Of a stretch of DNA of 64,000 bases, positions 24,961 to 35,789 are shown in pieces (within the stretch, counting starts at the first letter, position 1; every line of letters starts with the position of its first letter). Position numbers and translations under genes: made by a program. Source of the DNA: Rhizophagus clarus (taxonomy: Eukaryota; Glomeromycota; Glomeromycetes; Glomerales; Glomeraceae); NCBI GenBank assembly GCA_015698045.1, contig BLAL01000285.1, positions 2,790,001 to 2,854,000 on the forward strand, in the 5' to 3' direction. The notes below the pieces were generated by a model. It was not told the origin of the DNA and made no database searches. It was given only the letters and a program-made list of their open reading frames with translations.

Positions 24961-26925
24961 ATGCTTAATTCAATTTCTTTAGTTAGCTTTTTTGTTCTAG
25001 GAGTTATAGGATGGATTACTTATAAAATATTTATTTGGCCATTTTATATTTCTCCTATGAGAAAAATTCCTGGTCCGCCATCTGAAAGTCTACTTCACGG
25101 AAATCTTAAAACGATAATGTCAGAAGAGGTAACATATTGCTAATATTAGTAATTTTGCTTTCTTAATTCTTCTTTAACTGAATTTACTTTATATACTAGG
25201 CCGGTGTACCACATATAAGATGGGTTAAAAAATATGGAAAAATTATAAAATTCTATGGGATGTTCAATAAACCGAATCTTTTTATCGCAGATGCCAAACT
25301 ACTTCAAGAAATTACATTAAATAGGGCTTACGATTTTGTTAAGCCTCTTAATGCGGCTGGTCTTTCACTTATCGGTAGAGGTCTTGTATATGCGGAAGGC
25401 GGTGATCATAAGAGGCAAAGGAAAATGGCGAATCCAGCTTTCACTCACAATAACGTCAAAGTAACTATACTTCGTAACGGAATCTTCATTAATGATTAAA
25501 TTAATATAATAAATATATTTATTTGAATTTAGGAAATGGTTCCATCAATTGTTCGTGTAGCTTCTACCTTAAAAGGTTCGATAGAAGATGAGATAAATTC
25601 AGGAGAAACAAATATTAACTTTACACCTTACATCTCAAAAGCTGCTTTGGATATTATTGGCTTAGTAGGTGAGAGAATGATTATTTTCAATAGTGATATT
25701 TGATATCTAATGCATATTAAAGAACAAATTTTATTTATATGTTTATTTTTAAGGATTTAATTATGAATTTAATTCATTAACGTCCCCAAGTGAATTAGCA
25801 ATAGCTTATGATTCTATTTTTAATAGCCCAGTAACTCCTTTACGCATTGCCCTTAATCTTTTATCGAATTATGTTCCATGGATTAGAAAACTTCCGCTAG
25901 AAGCAAATATAAGATTTAAAAATGCATGTGCAGTCACTGACCGTGTATCAAAAAGGTTGGTTGAAGAAAGATTTAAAGAGGCTAAAAACGGAGAATTAAA
26001 AGAAAAGGATTTATTATCCTTGTTAATCAATATCAATAATACACTCCCTGTTGAAGAAAAAATGACTGATGAAGAATTAAAATATCAGGTAATTAAAAAA
26101 AAAAAATGATTATTATCCATTTATTTGTCATTTATTTTTTATTCATTTTTCTTATTTTTTCTTTTTTTAGATTATGACATTCTTATTTGCAGGACACGAA
26201 ACAACAGCTATATCAACTGGCTGGGCTTTGTATTCACTTGCACAAAATCCACATGCACAAGACTTATTGCGTGAAGAGTTGGTTAAAGCTTTTCCTGATA
26301 AATCAAAATTCAATCCCACATATGATGAAATTAATTCTTTAGAATATTTAAATTGTGTAGTCAAAGAAACTTTAAGAATAAATACTCCAGGTAAAAATAT
26401 ATAACATTGATAGTTTTAATAAATTAAATTTTTATTCTAACTTAGTAATTTTTCGCTTTAGCAATATATATTAGACGAGTTAACATTAAAGATGAAGTTT
26501 TGGGAAATTATTTCATTCCAAAGGTATATTGGTTATTTTTATTCTTCGTTAAAGATTTCTTTTTTAAATTAAATTTTTTTTTTTTTTTTTATTTATAGGA
26601 TACTGAAATAACGTTGGGAATTTTAGCACTTCATAAATCACCTGAAATTTGGGGCCCAACAGCCGAGAATTTTGATCCAAAAAGATGGTTGGACCCTTCT
26701 TTAACTAATAATTTAACAAACTTAAATTATATACCTTTCTCTACTGGTCCAAAAAATTGTATAGGCAGTAAAGTAGCTTTAACTGAATTTAAAATATTGT
26801 TAAGTATATTGGTTAGAAATTTTGTTTTTCGACCTATTGAAGGATTTAACATTAGAAAAAGAGCTTTTCCTGCACCCAAAGCTTTTCCATATCTAGGATT
26901 AGCTGTATCCATAGTTGAATCTTAA
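24961..26925 (+). CDS. Cytochrome P450 D
   Basis: Intact, predicted 502 residues. Exons 24961-25128, 25200-25460, 25533-25668, 25754-26088, 26171-26390, 26462-26523, 26599-26925, all with GT-AG introns of 70-85 nt. Residues about 3-27 form the membrane anchor, followed by RKIPGPP. The I-helix has AGHETT, then KETLRI (ExxR) and DPKRW. The heme loop FSTGPKNCIGS keeps Phe, Gly and Cys but has Lys where FxxGxRxCxG has Arg, the residue that normally contacts a heme propionate. As a class II P450 it should sit on the endoplasmic reticulum and take electrons from a P450 reductase; the substrate is unknown. A is its decayed inverted duplicate. Confidence 0.93.
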
Positions 26926-28060
26926 CAAAATATTGCTTTAATTTAAATTTATTTATAAATTAATTAAGTGAATGTACTATATAGGTTTATTAAATATCTA
27001 AATATTTGCTGCGTCTAGTACGTAAAAAAAAACCAGAAAAATTACAGCAGTTCTTCACTAGATTATGTCGAAATATTAGGAAAAATATTAATTATTATTA
27101 ACAGTTAAGTGTAATCAAATTAACATTTTAAATAATAGTTATATTTAGATCGGACAAATATTTTCTATTAGTAGTATTAAAGTTATTCGTTTAATAGTTA
27201 ATTATCGGGGTTTTTCCAATTTTGGATAAGAAATTTGAAATCCATAATTATCCAATTTTGAATAAGATATATCGTAATGACGTATTCGGCTAGAAAATAT
27301 AAAAGACAAGCTCTTTTTTTGGTTTACGTAATCCGGTGCGTCACAACAGTAAGATATCCTCAATGGAATTTTATTGGATAAATTTACGATAAACATTTGA
27401 ATGTGAAAATTTTGAAATTTTGAATCTTGGAGTTTCCCTAGGAAATTTTAAAATTTAATTTTCTTTTTTCAAAATTAGATTTTCAAAAAAATGTCTGATA
27501 ATCTATAATAATTCTCCATTATGAAAATGAAAAAATACGTCCATCGTTCTTTTGTTCCACAGACTTTGACCATCATTATATAATAACCAAAATAGAACAT
27601 TACATAATAGCTTACAATTTTTTTTATAATTTCTGTCCGATCAAAAGAGTTAAAGTAGGACCCCGAAATATATATGTAGAGATGGGGTGCAGAATTGCGT
27701 CGCCATCATAGAAACTTTTTATTATGATAGATTTTGATTTGCGTACAATTTATGAATTTTTTAACCGAAGTCAGATTATCAATTTGCGTATTTTTAATAG
27801 ATTTTTTTAAAAGTAAGGGTTTTAGTTTGCATATTTTTAATATATATTTGGTAATTATTATTTCAATATGATAAAAACATCAACGTAATTGATAATCAGA
27901 ACATTTTATTATTTTTACAAAAAAAAAACAGAAATTAAGAACCAAAAATTAAAGATTTAGCCAACAACTGCTGAACAATTCAATAAAGTTTAACCCTTTA
28001 AACTCCAATTCTTGTAAGAAACTGAGAAGGCTACCTTGTTTAATGAAACATTTGATTTTT
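26926..28060. other. 3' flank of P450 D
   Basis: No gene. Roughly 26930-27610 corresponds in inverted orientation to the 3' flank of A. The remainder, to 28060, is AT-rich and unrecognised. Confidence 0.5.
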
Positions 28061-28066
28061 TTTTAG

Positions 28067-29110
28067 ATTTCAGGTTCAACCGACCAAGTCAAAATAGTAA
28101 GTTTTGCAGCAGGTGTTGCGAAACTTTAAATTTCAATTATTTTTTTATACTTTTGAATAGAAACAGTTTCATTATTATGTTCTTTTTTTTGTAGTTTTGG
28201 GAATGTTGAAATATATAGTAAATATGGTAAGCTTCACAAAACTGCTTTTTTTATTTTTATTTAATTAGAAACCTTAATTTATGTTGCTTTTTTTCTTTTT
28301 GTAGTTTTCAGACTTTAGAGTTAATGGAAATGTGAAAATGGTAAGTTTTGCAACGCTTGTTGTGAAACTTTAATTTTTTTTAATATTTTAATTAAAAACG
28401 TATATTTATGTTTCTTGTTATGTGTTTTTTTTTTAGATTTTTGTTTAAGACACTGAAATACTGAAGATGGTAAGTTTCGCAAAGGTGTTGTGAAACCTTA
28501 ACTTTTTTTTTTATTTTATTTAATTTGAAATGCCAACTAATGTTTCTTTTATCTTTTTTTTAAGGTTTGGATTTTCAGGTGTGAGCGGTAACTGAAGTTT
28601 CGCGAAGCTTTGATTTCCTTCAATATTTTTAATGAGAAACGTATAATTACATTTCTTATTATATTTTTTTCTGTAGATTTCAGGTTCAGAATACTGAAAT
28701 GTCAAAATAGTAACGCAATTTGATATATATATATATATATTTTTTGTTTTTATTTAATTTGAAACATGGCTAATTAAAGTTCTTTTTTATTTTCTTTTTT
28801 TAGGTTTGAGCTTTTGAGATGGATGAGTAATTACGAGAAAAGGGGGAAGAAATAATTTAATAATTTTGAAAAAGTAATTTTTGAGAAAAAAGAAAGAACA
28901 AATAAAGAGAAAATTTTTGCGCAGTGAAGAAAAAGATATAATGGTGTGGAATGGTAGGCTTCGTAATGTCTGTTGCGAAATTTTGATTTTTTTTATTTCT
29001 ATTTCATTAGAACGTTAACTAACGTTTCTTTTTACTTCCTTTTGTAGGTTTTGGACTTTTGGGTAAATTGGGTAATTAATTTTAATTTATTTCAATTAAA
29101 TCTGTAATAA
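28067..29110 (+). other. Micro-exon array, locus 2
   Basis: The cleanest array. Exon-like cores: 28067-28096, 28195-28226, 28305-28340, 28437-28469, 28565-28587, 28677-28709, 28804-28826, 28925-28953 and one from 29048; lengths are 23-36 nt, start-to-start spacing mostly 110-132 nt. Cores resemble one another (TTTCAGGTTC…ACTGAAAT…AAAATG), so the unit was duplicated with its intron. Introns begin GTAAGTTTYGCAA and then its near complement TTGTGAAACTT, giving a stem-loop over the donor. They later have GAAAC…CTAAC…GTTTC, a stem-loop around a branch-site-like loop, then a T-rich run and AG. Core lengths are not multiples of three and several cores hold stops in two frames. Noncoding transcript, micro-exon protein gene and decayed array all remain possible. 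Confidence 0.55.
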
Positions 29111-29850
29111 TTATTATATATGAGATAAGACAAATTAAATACATCTGTTAACACGTAATAAATAAATAAAAATGAATAATTAAATCTATTATAAATAAAA
29201 TAAATAAGTATCTCTAAGGATTCTTTTCATCCTTATGGATTTTTTGGTTTTTTTTCAATGTTGAAAATTTTATTTAAACTATTTTGAAACCATTATAAAG
29301 TTTATGTAAAAAAAAATCAATTAATTTAGAAATCAAATTGTTGATCTGTATAAATTTGGAATTTAATTTTGCTGATCGTAATTTTTGATCCTAGATTATT
29401 GCAAAAAATGATCGTCCGAGGTTACCTTGTCATTATCAAATTATGGGCAAGATTTTCATCAAATTTTTTCCTGGAGAATTATATTAATAATATTAATTAA
29501 AATTAAAATTAAAATTAAAATTAATATTAATATTAAGATGAACATGAACATGAACATGAATTTGAACCCATAAATCATTAGAGTAAAATTGCAATTTAGG
29601 CTCTCCTGTGACACTTTTGTTGTGCATTAATTTGAGCCATCAAATAGCAAATTTTTGAAATTTTGTTGATCAGCGAGAGATTTTTTAACTTTAATACATC
29701 GAACATAATAATGATCATCATATGATGAAACCATATAGTTTTTTTTAAAAATTGTTAGATAGTATTTCATGTTTTATTTATAAACTAGAATATGCGATTA
29801 TTCAGGGAATTTAATTCTCTATATTATATAATTAAACATACTGTATAAAG
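29111..29850. other. Spacer, no gene seen
   Basis: AT-rich. CTCTAAGGATTC…ATCCTTATGGAT near 29214-29250 recalls the subterminal words of the TIR element at 30.26-33.9 kb. A short ATTAAAATTAAA/GAACATGAACAT simple repeat lies at 29500-29560. Confidence 0.45.
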
Positions 29851-29854
29851 CTCC

Positions 29855-29962
29855 GCCAAGCTAAGCCATTAGGCTTGGCTTGATAGGCTCAAGCCGGTAA
29901 TGAGCTTGGCTTGAAAAACTCAAGCCGGCTCATGAGCCAGATCAAGCTATCATATAAAAAAC
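29855..29962. repeat. CTCAAGCCGG repeat, probable hAT-type end
   Basis: AAGCTAAGCCATTAGGCTTG, then CTCAAGCCGG…ATGAGC twice. Such GC-rich directly repeated termini are typical of small hAT-type elements; only this one end was recognised. Confidence 0.4.
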
Positions 29963-30059
29963 GTTGCAAAAACGTTTCTATGTTATTATTGTTTTATGAA
30001 AAATGCCATTTTGGCATCTTTTCATTTTTTTTTTTATGATAAAAACATTTATTGTTTTT

Positions 30060-30260
30060 AATAACTAAAAAGATATTTTTTTTTTTTGACGATTTTTTTT
30101 GCTCGTTTAATTAAAAAAACGGTTTTATTTTTTTTAAAAAGATATGTCAAAAGCTAAAAAAACGATTAAAAAATCGTTTTAACTTAATCGTTTTAACTAA
30201 AAAAAAAAAACTTTTAATCGTTTTAACTAAAGAAAAAAATAATTTTTTTTAATTGTTTTA
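30060..30260. repeat. ATCGTTTTAACTAAAAAA repeats, left block
   Basis: A-rich repeats built on ATCGTTTTAACTAAAA, matching in inverted orientation the longer block at 33900-34640 on the other side of the TIR element. The two blocks may be the outer parts of one larger element. Confidence 0.55.
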
Positions 30261-30699
30261 ACATCAGTAATTTTTTTAGGGCGCGGATCCTTAAAAATTT
30301 CATAACTAATGAAGATCCCTAAGGAATCTCCCCCACCCACGCGGATTCCGTGATGCAAATAATTTTAGGAAACCTTAGGAATCCGAAGTTTACCATTAAG
30401 GAAACCTTAAGGATTTTTTTTAATATTTATTTATTATTATTTATTTATTTGTATATTTATTTGTATATAATTTATATTATTACATAATAATTTTACAATT
30501 AGCACGAAAAATTATTTCTTTGACTTAAAATTTTTGATTAGGATAAATACAACCATAAGTTCATGCGTCTTTATTTTGTTAATTTATTGTTCATTTCTAT
30601 AAAAATTTAAAAATGTTAGTAAACATTCTAACAAAAGAAACCACCCACACATACATGCAACCACATTCCTTTAAATACGTACCAAGTGAATAAGTCTGT

Positions 30700-33510
30700 T
30701 TCGTTCAGTTACGAGATTCCTCTTTTGATATTACCCACCCGCCAAAACTTCTAAAAAAAAAATAAGAACGGTTAATAAATTTATAAAAAAAACAAAGAAA
30801 TGGACTAATATTCATATTCGCACTTACGAATCTTCTTTTTTCATCCTTAAAAATAAAACAAGAATTAACTAAGAATCAATCATACTAGTACTTACGAATC
30901 TTAGTTAATTCTTTTTTTCGTCAGAAGACGCCCAAAACCTATAGAAAGAAGTAATAAATAAAAACGTTCCACTTTATTAAAAAAATGCAAAAAAAAAAGA
31001 CTAAGAATTGATTCATACTTACGATTCTTAACACTTTATCCATCGAAATCCACCTGAAATCTATAAAAAAAAATAAAATAAGATCGAATAACGAAACTGT
31101 TAATTACTAATAAAAAAAAAATAAATAAAAAGAGCTAATTCATAATACCTACGAATCTTGGTTCTTTTCAATCAAAATCCATTCGAAACCTATAAAAAAA
31201 AGATAAAATAAGAATAATGACCATTAAACCATTCTACTTTATTAAAAAAAAAAACAAAAAAAAAAATTAAGTTCGTAATACTTACGAATCTTAGTTTTTT
31301 CTATTCTCAAAAATCCACTGAAGCCTATAAAAAAATAAATAAATAAAAATGATTAGTAAAAAAAAATAAAACAAAAAAACTAAGTTCGTAATAATTACAA
31401 ACCTTAGTTCTTTAAGTTTAGGAGCCGTCTCTAAGAAAAAAAAAAATATAAAAAGGAACGTTAGGAACGTTCTCATAATAAAAAAACACCCCACTTCAAC
31501 TTACCATTCCAAAATTCTATGCTGAAATCTGAGTCCAGGCCGTCCCTAAAGAAAAAAAATTTTTTTGAATTAATAAAAAAGTAAATATTTTTTTTCAAAG
31601 CTTTTATATCGATCAGTAAATCAGATCGATAAGTCATATGATCTATGCCAAAATCGCAGTTACTTATCGTAGCAGCGTAACTGATAGGTGTTGCATGACG
31701 CTGTTCACAGCACATGAAATACATACACACACCACAACGTTCAACTTTTATTGTCAAGAATAACCCTTTTACAAAAAGCAAATGGACGAAATTGCAACGA
31801 AAAAAATTGATAAAAAATTCACAGTACGCGTTTGGGCGTTAGTTATGACGTTACCATTCGCAAGTTCAATCAATTCGATAAAAACACTCGTGACAAGCTC
31901 AGAGAAATACAAAAACTTACAGTTCGACGTCTTGGAAACGTTTTACACAACTGAAAATCCGTGATCAACACTCTCCTGTGCATTCCAAAACTTCTAAAAA
32001 TTCGCAAGTAAATGTTCGAAATAGAGACGAAGGCGCGTCATACAGTACGTCTTCAGCAACTCCTTTGCTCAGTTAAACACCGAAAATTCATTCCTAGTTC
32101 GTATTACTAACAATAACTTTAACGCTAATGCTCGTTCCGAGCGTATATCACAATTATCCAGTTTACAATCCTCCCACAATGCACAACCTGCTACGTCCTC
32201 AGGCTCGCGCGTTCGGGCAAGTGCACACCATTCTACGTCAAACCTCTAATTCGGCTCAAGTCACAACTTAAGCAACAATTATAAACTATTCCAAATATGA
32301 CAGAATTTACATTTGGCATGCCTTGGCGTGAAAGAAAAATTCGGGGACTCTATTGGTCGCTCCGTATAGCGACCAGCTCAAACTTTCTACACAGTGTTCT
32401 GTGGTACAACCACATGGTGAATCGCGAAGCATATCTTTCTTTTAGTTTAGATTCTTTGTTATATTTTGGATTATCTTATTGTTCTTCCTAATATCCCTTT
32501 AATCGAAGTGCGTTAAGTAGTTTCTTTTATAAGACTCTACTTCTTCTCTCATTCCGTTATCGGGATTGAGGCCCGGTTGTTTTACAATTAGGTTATAATA
32601 TTATTTTTTAATTTTAATTTAGATTTTTTTTATATTTCTTTTTTTCTTTTAAATGTAAATGACATTCACTCGATCCCACAATAAATAAATAAATAAACTG
32701 ATAGGTGTTGCCCTTCAGTGATGTTCCAATAATATTATCCTAATAAAATAAAAAATAGAAAATGAAAAGTTTGTTAGTAATGTTCGTCGATACAAAAAAT
32801 ATATAAAAATATTTTCTTTATTCACCAGTATTCCGCAATACCACGTCTAAAAAAGCTGCTAAAAAAAAGAAAACAAAAAAGTTAATGATGTTCGTTAAAA
32901 TTAAAAATTATGTATACAATATTTTTTTTAATTACCAAATTCCCATGTCCAAAGTCTCAAAAAAATACCTAAAAAAAGAAAAATAATGAACAATTAGAAA
33001 TGTTCGTTAAGAAAAAAGAAAAAAAATTTTTTTTTAGTACCTGTCAAATTCTACCGACGTTTAGAGAAATTCTAAGAAAAGCCTAAAAAAGAAATAAAAT
33101 GAACATTTAGTAATGTGTGTTAAAATAAAAAAAAAATTATAAAAACCTTTTTATTTACCTAGCCAAATATTCATGTTGAAAAAATCTGCTAAGAAAAATA
33201 AAAGATAAAACCAGTTAATAATTGTTAAAATAATAAAAAAAAAACATTAAAAAGTTTTTTACTTACTCAATTCCGCCTTAGAAGACTCAAACAAATACCT
33301 AAAAAAAGAAGACGAACAATTAGTAATATTTGCTAAAATAATAGATTTTTAACTTTTTACTCACCGCGTTTCCATATTTAGAGAATCAAAAAAAAATCCT
33401 AAAAAATAAATTAGTAATGTTCATTAAAGTAAATAAAAAAAAATGAAAAAAAGTACATACCAAAATGGCATGTTCAAAGAGCTTAAGAACCAACTTAAAA
33501 AACGTTATTT
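30700..33510 (-). other. Micro-exon array, locus 3
   Basis: On the minus strand, about fourteen exon-like cores of 18-45 nt alternate with introns of about 80-100 nt. Upper part (33.5-32.8 kb): donors GTATGT, GTGAGT, GTAAGT, GTAAAT, GTACTA; introns contain GAACATTACTAATTGTTC-like hairpins. Lower part (31.55-30.7 kb): cores ending in AAGATTC, followed by GTAAGTATTACGAA, so that TTCGTAAgtaTTACGAA folds over the donor. Cores near 31310, 31180 and 31050 share GTGGATTTT…AAGATTC. A pyrimidine-rich leader (33.55-33.65 kb) precedes it. Same design as loci 1 and 2. No long protein is evident. Confidence 0.5.
31695..32695 (+). mobile_element. Non-LTR retroelement copy, 1.0 kb
   Basis: Flanked by a perfect 16-bp target duplication, AACTGATAGGTGTTGC (31679-31694 and 32696-32711), and ending in an AATA-repeat tail (32681-32695). 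An open frame of 60 residues at 31782-31964 (start MDEIATKK) may be the beginning of an ORF1. The rest is not open in a useful way and no reverse transcriptase is present. It looks like an internally deleted LINE copy that kept its 3' end; alternatively a long SINE. It splits the micro-exon array of locus 3. Confidence 0.8.
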
Positions 33511-33899
33511 TTTTGTGTTTATTTTTACTGTTAAAAAATTTTTTTTAAAAAAGTGTGAAAAAGAGGAAGAGAAAAGTATATAGAAATTACGCGTGAAGGG
33601 CAAAGGGAAAAGACAAAAAAAAAGATCAATTTTTTTTTTTAACTCGACAAGTCATAAATAGTTTTGTAACACATATTTGTAGATCATCTTATGTGAAAAA
33701 TAAAATTGATTTTTATAGAAGAATCCTTAAAGTTTTTTTTTGTAGGAATCTTTAAGGATCCTATAAGTTACAGAATCCTTAAAGATCCTTAAGATTTGTT
33801 AAGGGATTTTTAAGGAATCCATAAAATACCGGATCCCTAAGGATTCTATAGCAATTTATGGAATCCCTAAGGATCCGCACCCTAAAAAATTTACTGATG

Positions 33900-34720
33900 C
33901 AAAACGATTTTTTTTCTAATCGTTTTAACTAAAATTTAAAAAAGAAACTGATTTTTTTTATCGGTTTAACTATTCTTTTAATAAAACGATAAAAAAAATC
34001 GTCTTTTTTAATATAACAATTTAAAAAAATTGTTTTCTTTTTGAATTTTTTTAGTTAAAACGATAAGAAAACGATTATTTTTTTATCGTTTTATTAAAAG
34101 AAAATGATAAAAACGTTTTCTTTGATCGTTTTATTAAAAGAAAACGATAAACCCGTGTTTAATTAAAAAAAAAAAAACGATAAACCCGATTTTTTTTATC
34201 GTTTAATTAAGAAAAAAACCGATAAAAATGACTTTTTTTTATCGTTTAATTAAGAAAAAAACCGATAAAAATGACCTTTTTTTATCGTTCAATTAAAAAA
34301 AAAACGATAAAAATGACTTTTTTTATCGTTTAATTAAAAAAAAACGACAAAACCAATTTTTTTTATCGTTTAATTAAAAAAAAACGATAAAAACGTTTTT
34401 TTATCGTTAAAAAAAAAATGTTTTTTTAATAGTTATATTAAAAAAAAACCGGTTTTGTTTTTTTTTAAAAAAAAATAATCGTTTTAATTAAAAAAAAATG
34501 ATTCTTCTAATCGTTTTTTTTTATTAATCGCTTTTTAAAAAATATAAAACCCTTTTATTTACGACTTCTTTAATTGTTTTAATTAAAAAAAAAAAATGAT
34601 TTTTTTACGATTTAATTAAAAAACTCATTTTTTTAAATACTTTAGTCAAAAAAAGAACGCCGTATCGGCATTTTGATAATTGAAAAAACGTTTTAACGTT
34701 TTTAATTGGCGATCCGCGAG
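33900..34720. repeat. TCGTTTAATTAAAAAA tandem repeats, right block
   Basis: A long A/T block of ATCGTTTAATTAAAAAA…CGATAAAAA units. Between 34150 and 34420 five or six near-identical units of about 40-60 bp follow each other. It is the mirror of the block at 30060-30260. Each unit is self-complementary (TTTTTATCG/CGATAAAAA). A palindromic GCCGTATCGGC lies near 34659, mirrored by a GCCATTTTGGC hairpin near 30005. Confidence 0.75.
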
Positions 34721-35530
34721 TCAGGTGATGAAAACGATAATAAAATTCGACGGAAATTCATTAATTAAAAACCGTATTTCTGAATGTGAAGTTGTTTGTG
34801 AATTTCGCTAGCCAAATGTCTATAAAACGTCATTTTAATTCGAAACTTTTAGGAATTGGCTTATTTTCCCAACATTACATTATGGTATTTTTACACGAGA
34901 TTGGTGGGAAACCGTTTCATTAAATTCGAACAACAAAAACATAGTTTTTACCGTACCATTTCGCTTATACATGCGTGTTAGTTGTATCCTTAATGGTTTT
35001 CAATGTACTTGTGAGAATATAAGTTCAAAAATAGAACCTTACATATGTTGTTTTTTATGGCAATTACCCTAGTATATTGGATTAATCTGTCAACCAGTTA
35101 AATCAATACACTGAATCATAATTCAGTAAATACATTGGCATTTGTAATTCCCAACTCCCCTCTGAACATGAACTCTTGTTACTTTATCATAAAAAAAATT
35201 AGTCTCTAATTATATGATAAGGTCGGGAGATTAGTTTGCTTATTTTTTCTAACTATTTGGAGTTAGGGGTAAATTTTGCGTACTGACCTTATAAAAAACC
35301 CTTGCGTACAGCTTTTAGTGAAAAATTTTGATATCCCCTGACCTCTATATATATATTTCAAGGTCCTGTTAAAGTATCTTATTTTTATTATTCATTGAAA
35401 ATATGAATACTGTAATTGCACGTGATATCGGTAAATAATTATTTTAACATTGGAATAATAAATGATGTTTTTCTCTCTCGATGTTTAAAATCTCTCGCTT
35501 CACCTATTGTTTAAATAGAATTTAAAGTAG
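34721..35530. other. Spacer upstream of the P450 exon-1 relic
   Basis: No gene. The last 40 bp hold TCTCTCGCTTCACCTATTGT, the P450 leader element seen in A and D. Confidence 0.5.
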
Positions 35531-35533
35531 AAA

Positions 35534-35635
35534 ATGTTTGTTTGATTTCTCTGGTTAGTTATTTTACGTCAAATGTTATAAGATGATAGATAACTTATAA
35601 ATTTTTGTTTGGTCATTTTATACATTTCATATTCC
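35534..35635 (+). pseudogene. Cytochrome P450 relic (exon 1 only)
   Basis: About 100 bp align with exon 1 of B: ATGTTTGTTTGATTTCTCTG at 35534 against the B start, then GTTATAAGATG…AACTTATAAA…TGTTTGGTCATTTTATA, the segment coding the membrane anchor. Small insertions break the frame and no further exons follow. The leader motif upstream is preserved. Confidence 0.7.
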
Positions 35636-35789
35636 GTCCAAATTTATAGTTGAAAAAAAAATACCTTTATTTAATTTTTAACCTTGCACTGTATCATATT
35701 CTTTTTTTTTTTAATTACCTTTCATATCATTGAATATTTTACCTTTCGAACAATATACAAATATTCGATTTTAATATAAAATATTCCCA

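Larger units (their letters stand above)
30262..33899. mobile_element. TIR element, 3.6 kb, carrying a micro-exon array
   Basis: The terminal inverted repeats are at least 32 bp: CATCAGTAA at 30262 and its complement ending at 33899, each followed inward by a T run and AGGGYGCGGATCCTTA. Both subterminal zones are full of CCTTAAGGATCC-like words (for example 33720-33880). Between them on the minus strand lies the micro-exon array, and nested within it is a 1.0-kb retroelement copy. There is no transposase. Without the nested insertion the element is about 2.6 kb. The A-rich ATCGTTTTAAC blocks on both sides are also mirrored, so the true outer ends may lie near 29.95 and 34.7 kb. Confidence 0.7.

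Noticed and set aside
31473-31781. A 102-codon minus-strand open frame across the array and the retroelement
   Set aside because: It crosses the 16-bp target duplication at 31679-31694 and so joins two unrelated sequences by chance.
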